Shown in pieces: positions 7,214 to 12,500 of a stretch of 12,500 bases of DNA. The notes below the pieces were generated by a model. The model saw nothing but the letters and a program-made list of their open reading frames with translations. It had not been told where the DNA came from and ran no database searches. Numbering within the stretch: position 1 is the stretch's first letter; every line of letters begins with the position of its first letter. Source of the stretch: Acropora yongei. Taxonomy: Eukaryota > Cnidaria > Anthozoa > Scleractinia > Acroporidae. The stretch spans positions 3,042,961-3,055,460 of the forward strand of contig BLFN01000209.1 in assembly GCA_014634225.1 (NCBI GenBank), read 5' to 3'. A program made the translations under genes and the position numbers.

Positions 7214-7345
7214 CAAGTGCGCTTGTGAAGGAAAAAGTTGACAGGTGCAGAGCTTGCTGGTCTGTACGGGTCGACAAGGAAAACTTATCAAGAAAATTGA
7301 AAAATATTGCGGGCCCTCTGCGGTGTTCTTGTTGTGCTAGCCGTA

Positions 7346-7489
7346 ATGGCGGATAACAACATGGCCGGGAAAAACACTGTTCGTTGGACCAATTCTGCTC
7401 GAATACCTAAGACCAAGAGAAAACTTGTGGAATACCGAAGTGGATTCCTACAGGAAGCGAAACAAGAAAAAGCCACCCGCGATTCATAG
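7346..7489 (+). CDS. Small basic ORF inside the inverted-repeat element
   Basis: An ATG with G at -3 and G at +4 opens a 47-residue frame that begins MADNNMAGKNTVRW and is rich in Lys and Arg (KTKRKLVEYR). It lies in the part of the element between the two iterated-motif zones, where this local sequence no longer looks repetitive. It could be the relic of a captured host exon or of the transposase N-terminus, or chance. I recognise no family. A possible weak donor follows its stop. Low confidence as a real coding unit. Confidence 0.25.
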   Translation: MADNNMAGKNTVRWTNSARIPKTKRKLVEYRSGFLQEAKQEKATRDS

Positions 7490-7800
7490 GTCTCTTCGAG
7501 TGCCATATTGCCAAAGTAAAGCAAAACCCAGACCACAAGCCAGCAACCTTTTTTCTTTCATCAAATAAGCATGAGCCATGATCAAAAAACGAAAATGGCT
7601 CCCTGTGTTTTTGCTTTCCGTCCTCCGCTGGCTACAGTTAAAACTTGTCAGAGAAAACTTGTTCATTCGTTCACACCAGCAAAAAAAAAAATTGTCAAGG
7701 CAAAACTTGTCACTGAAAACGTGTGGTTCACACACATGAGCAAATAAAACTTGTCAATAACACTTGTCTAGGAAAACTTGTTCGTCTGTAACCGACTTTA

Positions 7801-7878
7801 GTGCTAAACCATTCAAATAATAATTGAGTTCATTTCCATGAAAATACACAACTCAACTCCATTTGAATGGTTGTGCAC
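7801..7878. repeat. 78-bp inverted repeat abutting the 726-bp element
   Basis: GTGCTAAACCATTCAAAT (7801-7818) and ATTTGAATGGTTGTGCAC (7861-7878) are complementary at 16 of 18 positions. TTGAGTT and AACTCAA pair within the loop. The following CACCAGGACTCGCTTTGAAAC resembles, from memory, a frequent coral repeat. Confidence 0.75.
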
Positions 7879-8550
7879 CAGGACTCGCTTTGAAACGAGC
7901 GAGCCAAACAGCAACTCCGAAATGGACTATTGTCGTAGGCAGGCGTATTTTGCAGGTTAACTAAAATGCAATTGAAATTGGGAAACCGCTGGCACTTGTA
8001 AAAGCGAGTGACCTAAATACTCATATGGACTCTCACATAAAGTAGCGCCGGTCTTTCACTCGATAAGACCACGTGCATTAAACAAAGCCCTTTGGTTAGA
8101 ACGCTTTTGTATACTCCATCTTTTATGATTTCCAATGTTTGTTACCATAAATGTATCTCTTTATGACATAGTTTTGTCTAATCAGGATTTAATTGCCAAG
8201 GGCCCCGTGGCAGAAACTTGTGAATTAATTGATACTCGCAACACAACGACTGCACGCCAAAAATTGCGGGCTTCAAAATCTGCATACGTTCACTTACTAT
8301 AGATACTACCGCGCATGTGCGCTTAACACCGAAGCGGGTATGACGCAATAATCGGAAAGTTTTGCGAACTATGACAAGCTCTACGTAAAGTATTCCTGCA
8401 AATTCACTCAAACACTGAATCCCAATCTTTTCGCTGGGAGGGAATTTAACCAATTCCACAACGGATATAACCGATTCCTTTTTTTTTTCCTTTACGCAAG
8501 TACGCTTAATATGGAACTCATGTTTCCTTCGATTCCAGGTTTGGCTCAGG
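7879..8550. other. Probable repeat remnants; no gene seen
   Basis: 7882-7930 continues the repeat-like sequence after the hairpin, with a small CTCGCT/AGCGAG stem at 7884-7903. No frame shows a domain. GTAAGT on the minus strand at about 8295 has no convincing coding sequence before it. Confidence 0.35.
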
Positions 8551-8558
8551 TCAACAAC

Positions 8559-9327
8559 GGGTCTGTGGAAAATGAGGACGTGGAAAACGAAGATCGAAGA
8601 CCGAGGACCCGGAACCCGAAGATCCCCCAGAATAATGACATATCAAAGAGAAAATAACAAAACACGTCATTAATGTCATTTAAAACGATCGAGAAGCTAT
8701 CTTTCCTGAATTACGGTAGAAGACCAAAAACGAAGACCCCTAAAAAAATGTAAAATTACCAAAAGTGACCAGCCAAACACATCACCCAGTTCAACGGACG
8801 ATTGGTCATCCACCACGAGTACTCACGCGACGCGGTAAGATGAGAAGGGAGTAAAAAATGACAAATATTTTATCATGGTCATGGTCAGTCGTTACCAAGT
8901 CTTATATTAATTATAAATTATTTATGAATTATTTATAAATTATATATATTATATATATATAATAAATTATTTATTATTATTTATAAATTATAAATTAATT
9001 TAAAGTCCTTCCAAGTTCAACAGTTAATTGGCTTGAAATGACTCGTTGTCCCCTGTAAACAACAGAAAGTATGTGTTTGGCTGGTCACTGTTGGGTTTTT
9101 TTCATTTTGGTTCGGTTCTTCGTTTTTGGTCCTTTTTGGTTTGCCGCATATCGGCCTGGGTGTGTGGAAAACGAAAACCCTACCGTAATTCGCGAAAGAT
9201 AGCATCTCGATCGTTTTAAAGAACATTAATGGCGTGTTTTCTTATTTTCTGTTTGATATGTCATTTTTTTCTGGGGGGGGGGGTCTTCGTTTTCCAGGTC
9301 TTCGGCCTTCGTTTTCCGCACACCCTC
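8559..9327. mobile_element. 769-bp inverted-repeat element with 8-bp target duplication
   Basis: TCAACAAC occurs directly before the left end (8551-8558) and after the right end (9328-9335), as expected for a hAT-type 8-bp duplication. The left terminus GGGTCTGTGGAAAATGAGG mirrors the right terminus, which reads inward GAGGGTGTGCGGAAAACGAAG. The arms match over about 220-250 bp with indels, for example GTGACCAGCCAAACACAT (8765-8782) against its exact complement (9071-9088). AACGAAGACC-type units recur in both arms. An extra copy of the terminus, GGGTGTGTGGAAAACGAA, lies inside the right arm at 9158-9175. It encodes no transposase. Confidence 0.8.
8903..9004. repeat. AT-only core between the arms of the 769-bp element
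   Basis: About 100 bases almost entirely of A and T, built of ATTTATAAATTAT and TATATAT segments, themselves largely self-complementary. It lies between the two long arms and makes the loop of the hairpin likely to extrude or break. Confidence 0.8.
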
Positions 9328-9335
9328 TCAACAAC

Positions 9336-10940
9336 ATTTCTTATTACAAATGAATAGGAAATGGAACTGTAGGGATTAAGCTTTACCAACAGAAATTATC
9401 AGGCTCTAGCTACACCGTGACAGGCTCACTTGCGCTTTCATTTTGATGTCTCTCCATGAAGACACTAAATTCAGCACAAAATTTTGCAGACATTTCAGAT
9501 TTGTCTTCAAAAAATCATTCACAGTTGGCTAAAAAGCCTGCGAATATACTCGCCTCTCATTGCCAGTGGCCAGTTCGCATTTCGCTACATGCGGGCTAGG
9601 CCATATCGCTGCGAGACCGTAAACGCGTCATGTAACAGTCACGGTAAGTCTACAACCAGCGGTAATTACATTTTTCAACTTGCAACCTGCCACCTTTAAA
9701 ATATTCCTGTCGTATTATCATCTGACATCGTTATCTCCGAGTACAAGCGTTCTGGAAGAAACATTCACCGAAACTGAGTTCCCTTTTCAGCCCAGTGGTT
9801 GCTTTTCTTCTCTTCTTCGTCTTATTTGCTTTATCCAGTTCTAATCAACGGTATGTGACATTTAGATCGGGTAATGGTTGAAAACTTCTGTTCAACGTTT
9901 ACTTGTTTGTGAAAACACGAAGTCAGCACTATTGGTTCAACTCAGTGATATTTATATCTCAAATTGGTCAACTGCGTTTTCCAGACGTAGCTCCTTGCCT
10001 GATTAATAGAATGAATACCTGTACTACGTTGTTACGTATAAAAGTTATCTTTTGCCACCATTTCTATGTTGTCCGATCGAGCGAATAATTTATCCCTCGA
10101 CTATTTATAGCCCCTTTCGGGGAAAGCGAAATTTGCATTCTTAGAATTTTTTTTTCTGGGATGGTCTTGTTGTCTTTCCCTCCGATCCATTCTTAGTAGA
10201 AAAACAGTGCTTTGTTTTCATCATCATTTTATTTTACCCGCTTTTCTTGAAAACAATATGAAGAGCTAATCAGCGAGATCATGAAAATATTCTTTAACAC
10301 AAGCAGAACAAGGACGTCATTGAATGGTCACATGCATCCTAATGGTAAGCATTGATGCTAGAATGAAATGTCTAATAAGGCAGTAAATAAATAAAGCAGA
10401 CATCTAATAAAATCTACTACTTTCGTTTAGTTAAACTACACACTAAACTACAGTACATAATGAGCGGGCTAGAGAATGTGGTGTAGACCAGAATCACACT
10501 GGAAGGAATGAAAACGAGCCCAGAGTGAGGTGAGCACAACTTCTGCGTTCTACACAAACTTTCACATCCTGTCTCCAATATGGTGGCTGAAACGTTTGTC
10601 AAATGGCTCTAAATTTCGAATCATCATTCAGTTTCTATTTAGAAGTAAGCGTAAAGTGCAAATAGGATTGTACCCATTTATCAAGTTACATGACTGAGCA
10701 CACATACTACATTAATTATAAAAAGAAATCAGACTATACGCACCACCGCACTATGCGGTAGTACTTTAGTTTTTCTCTCCTAGTTGCTTCCAACTGAGTT
10801 TAAATTATTCAGACCGAATGTCTTCAAATTTACCAGTGAGTCTCAAGGCAGAAAACCACAGATTCCTTCTCTACAGTCGGACACCCGGTCTTTTTGACTT
10901 AATGTAAGAGTTTCCTACATGATGAACTCATGAGACATGA
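9336..10940. other. Long stretch without a recognised gene
   Basis: Only short frames without domains occur. A strong plus-strand donor, CACG|GTAAGT at 9644, follows a short open stretch ending in RPYRCETVNASC, but start and acceptor are unclear. On the minus strand an acceptor-like TTTCAG at about 10587 precedes a Cys-containing open stretch. It would fit the phase of the signal-peptide exon at 11270 but shows no domain. A small ACCGCA/TGCGGT hairpin lies near 10745-10760. None of these supports a feature call alone. Confidence 0.35.
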
Positions 10941-10954
10941 AATATAAGTGATAG

Positions 10955-10992
10955 AAACCGACGTTTCGGTGCATCTTGCGCCATTATCAAGG
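10955..10992 (+). repeat. GACGTTTCGG-type repeat fragment
   Basis: CCGACGTTTCGGTGCATCTTGCGCCATTATCAAGG parallels 796-830 (GACGTTTCGG, then GTTGCCTTCTTCAGC): the same 10-mer followed by an ATC/TTC-rich TCA-containing end. This layout marks dispersed repeats in many marine invertebrates; the parent family is not known to me. Confidence 0.35.
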
Positions 10993-11033
10993 TTACATAA
11001 TTAATGATAAAATGCTGTTTGTGAAGAGCCTAA

Positions 11034-11159
11034 AGGCTGGTTTCCATATGATCGCAGACGATCGCGGATCGCAGACGATCGCAAAGAGAGCTGTTTCCAT
11101 ATAATCGCAGAGGATCGCAAACGATCGCAGAGCCGACTGTAGCCATTGGAAACCAGCCT
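11034..11159. mobile_element. 126-bp Harbinger-like miniature element
   Basis: AGGCTGGTTTCCA (11034-11046) and TGGAAACCAGCCT (11147-11159) are exact 13-bp inverted ends. TAA lies directly outside on both sides (11031-11033 and 11160-11162), the 3-bp TWA duplication typical of PIF/Harbinger elements. The interior iterates GATCGCAGAC / GATCGCAAAC about six times and repeats TTTCCATAT(A/G)ATCGCAGA. It has no coding capacity. If the exon at 11270-11327 is real, this element is in its first intron. Confidence 0.85.
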
Positions 11160-11269
11160 TAAGTTGAAGGGAATTTGCATAAAGGAGTGCCAAGCTAATT
11201 ACATGAACTAGTGTCTCACTTGTTCAATTCACCAATTGCACTTCCTATACGTGATAAGTGTATTCTTAC

Positions 11270-11327
11270 CATTAACTGGCGAGATTAGAAGCAAGAAAAT
11301 AACCCAAGTGAAAGATGCCACCTCCAT
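11270..11327 (-). CDS. Signal-peptide exon of an unrecognised secreted or membrane protein
   Basis: An ATG with A at -3 and G at +4 opens 19 codons: a short n-region (MEVASFTW), a hydrophobic core (VIFLLLI) and a polar SPVNG end like a cleavage region. The frame meets a consensus donor, AATG|GTAAGA, at 11270/11269. The exon ends in phase 1, the usual phase for introns that follow a signal peptide in secreted and extracellular-domain proteins. Unspliced, it would stop after 32 codons. A promoter-like region lies about 90-155 bp upstream. The rest of the gene would lie at lower coordinates, perhaps outside the window; I could not identify exon 2 with confidence. Function unknown. Confidence 0.5.
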
Positions 11328-11399
11328 TTTGCGCTCTACAACAATACTTGCCTCCCCGCTTGCAGCTTTCACGAACCGCTAGCCTTCCGCGCATACATT

Positions 11400-11482
11400 A
11401 ACGTAGACATTGCGTAGACCAATCACAACGCATTTCCAAAATCTGGAATGCTGGACTTTGGACCTCGCGAAGTTTCACGTGA
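11400..11482 (-). promoter_or_regulatory. Promoter-like cluster upstream of the signal-peptide exon
   Basis: On the minus strand GTGATTGGTC (inverse CCAAT at 11419-11423) is a good NF-Y-type box about 92 bp before the ATG. TCGCGA (11465-11470) and the E-box palindrome TCACGTGA (11475-11482) follow further upstream. The area is richer in CpG than its surroundings and has no TATA box, fitting a metazoan CCAAT-type promoter. The motifs are common, so the case rests on their combination and position. Confidence 0.4.
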
Positions 11483-11790
11483 TTTCCAAATTTTTTTGTG
11501 TGCGAGCAAAGCCTTCTACAGTAAGTTCTTATCAGGGAAAGATTATAGTGTGTTTCGTGGACAAAAAGGATGTTTTCGTTTATCGAGCTTTTGACGTGGT
11601 ACGCAAAGGCTCGGCCCTATCAGATTTTGACGCGTGCCAGGCCTAAGGCAGCCTGTGTCTAAAATTCGCCTACGGCTTTCGTGTCTTTCTCTGTGCAGTC
11701 CCTAAAACACCCAGCTTGCGCCGACCACAAACTTACGGTGTTCTTGCAATGTCTATTCTAGGGCCCTTCTTGGCTCGCGCAAACAATAGC
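11483..11790. other. CpG-containing flank, no gene recognised
   Basis: A plus-strand frame (11410-11646, 78 codons) crosses the promoter-like region antisense to the signal-peptide exon; it has no recognisable domain and is not called. I see nothing else between here and the microsatellite. Confidence 0.35.
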
Positions 11791-11794
11791 GACG

Positions 11795-11803
11795 CAATAA
11801 TAG

Positions 11804-11835
<32 letters not shown>

Positions 11836-11850
11836 GTAATAATAGTAATA
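11795..11850 (+). repeat. (AAT)n microsatellite, interrupted
   Basis: Iterated AAT/ATA with a few G interruptions (AATAGTAATAATAGTAAT). The longest pure run is about 26 bases. Confidence 0.9.
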
Positions 11851-11942
11851 CAGATTTAGGCAAGCCTAAAGGCGGAGCACCCGTGTTATTTATTCTTACT
11901 GGCGTTACTTAACGAATTTACGGGATACAACAATTTTGAATA

Positions 11943-11961
11943 TGTTGTTGTTGTTGTTGTT
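11943..11961 (+). repeat. (TTG)6 microsatellite
   Basis: Six consecutive GTT/TTG units between TAT and TAGCC. Confidence 0.9.
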
Positions 11962-12068
11962 TAGCCTTGGCGAAAGCAATTAAATAAAGAAAACCAAACA
12001 AAACAATCTAAAACGAGTTAAAACAAGATGACGTGGAAAAATAATAAATATCCCCTGACATAGGAAGT

Positions 12069-12428
12069 TTACAAGTTTATAAGTCTGACTACTTCAGCCA
12101 CCCGTTCTTCATCGGTTCTGTCCCTTCTCATTTCTCGCAGTCGCTGTGACTCTGCTTCCCATTCTTCCTCCGTTCTGTTGCTTCTCATTTCTCGAAGCCT
12201 TTGCTCTTCAGCCACCCGTTCTTCGTCGGTTCTACTCGTTCTCATTTCTCGCAGTCTTTGTACTTCAGCTTCACGCTCTTCCTCCGTTCTTTTGCTTCTC
12301 ATTTCTCGCAGTTGTTTTAACTCCGCCTCCCGCTGCTCTTCGGTTCTGGTTCTTCTTTCCCTCTGTCCTTCTCGACCTCTTTCTCTCTTCTTTCGTTTCT
12401 GCTCTTCTGTCATAGGTCTTCCAGGCAT
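12069..12428 (-). CDS. Charged 19-residue-repeat protein or exon
   Basis: The 119-residue frame starts MPGRPMTEEQ, passes through a very basic segment (KRKKRERGREGQRERR) and then has four full copies and one partial copy of a 19-residue repeat of the form RTEEEREAEVQRLREMRSK (residues 28-46, 47-65, 66-84, 85-103, 104-119). At DNA level the unit is exactly 57 bp: CTCATTTCTCG recurs every 57 bases on the plus strand. It should form a long charged helix. It resembles the score-and-three (STPR-like) repeats and the basic, repeat-rich N-terminal parts of some Helitron-encoded proteins; both comparisons are from memory. A TTTTAGCAG acceptor-like site lies about 40 bases before the ATG. Whether the frame ends at 12069 or continues by splicing (for instance at CTT|GTAAAC) is unclear. 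Confidence 0.6.
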   Translation of the reverse strand: MPGRPMTEEQKRKKRERGREGQRERRTRTEEQREAELKQLREMRSKRTEEEREAEVQRLREMRTSRTDEERVAEEQRLREMRSNRTEEEWEAESQRLREMRRDRTDEERVAEVVRLINL

Positions 12429-12500
12429 AATGCAACCTTATTATTCAAAATTAGAAATCTGCTAAAAATATGCCAAAAATTACAACAGAGCAAAAAGCAG

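Larger units (their letters stand above)
7072..7797. mobile_element. 726-bp inverted-repeat element with iterated subterminal AAACTTGTC motifs
   Basis: The left terminus AGCCGGTTACAGACGAGCAA (from 7072) and the right terminus (inverse, 7771-7797) agree at 24 of 27 positions. Inside both ends the motif AAAACTTGTC, or its complement GACAAGTTTT, recurs roughly a dozen times within 7085-7290 and 7640-7790. Such clusters often act as transposase binding sites in hAT and related elements. The flanks are TGA on the left and TTA on the right, possibly a decayed 3-bp duplication. Only a 48-codon frame is present (7346-7489), so the element is non-autonomous. The superfamily is undecided. Confidence 0.7.

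Noticed and set aside
9484..9645. Plus-strand open stretch ending at CACG|GTAAGT
   Set aside because: The donor is strong, but start and acceptor are ambiguous and the peptide is unlike any domain I know; it could be a 5' untranslated exon, which I cannot support.
10530..10588. Minus-strand acceptor-like TTTCAG followed by a Cys-containing open stretch, phase-compatible with the signal-peptide exon
   Set aside because: The polypyrimidine tract is poor, no good donor follows and no domain is visible; phase agreement alone happens one time in three.
11410..11646. Plus-strand 78-residue frame
   Set aside because: It lies antisense across the promoter-like region and has no domain.
12146..12465. 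Plus-strand frames rich in Leu/Phe/Ser opposite the 19-residue repeats
   Set aside because: They mirror the minus-strand charged repeat; the minus frame has the better start and protein-like composition.
1..12500. Search for bacterial operons, CRISPR arrays, phage or defence genes
   Set aside because: No ribosome-binding-site-led gene series, no spaced direct repeats and no prokaryotic gene density; the composition, introns and transposons are metazoan.

Overview
The window looks like nuclear DNA of an anthozoan cnidarian, most likely a stony coral. It is AT-rich and gene-poor, the only probable genes show spliced short exons, and it is packed with small inverted-repeat transposons, a tRNA-headed retroposon and a decayed piggyBac element. 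Several repeat families here (the tRNA-headed repeat, the GGCTCCGTGCAAACGGAC arms, the AGGCTGGTTTCCA element, the repeat at 7801-7878) resemble sequences I associate with coral genomes. That taxonomic call is from memory and was not searched.

Layout. 1-450 holds fragments of the tRNA-headed repeat around a hAT-like miniature element. 450-1520 is mostly uninformative, with one arm of a GGCTCCGTG inverted-repeat family at 1031. About 1524-4920 is a dead piggyBac element whose transposase reads on the minus strand in two exons. It is itself invaded twice: a 199-bp hAT-like element sits inside exon 2 with a clean 5-bp target duplication, and a 325-bp tRNA-headed retroposon sits in the intron with a 12-bp target duplication. 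5072-5342 is a foldback element built of palindromic units. 5495-5564 is a possible short coding exon on the plus strand. 6149-7878 contains two hairpins and three inverted-repeat elements. 8559-9327 is a 769-bp inverted-repeat element with an 8-bp target duplication and an AT-rich core.

The right part has the best evidence for host genes. A minus-strand exon at 11270-11327 encodes a signal peptide in a strong start context. It ends in a consensus splice donor in phase 1 and lies just downstream of a promoter-like stretch with CCAAT, TCGCGA and CACGTG motifs. Its first intron would contain a 126-bp Harbinger-like element with TAA target duplication. At 12069-12428 a minus-strand ORF encodes a highly charged protein made of 19-residue repeats.

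I saw no bacterial-type operon, CRISPR, phage or defence system. The most interesting content is the datable nesting of transposons, the palindrome-of-palindromes foldback element and the short cryptic signal-peptide exon.
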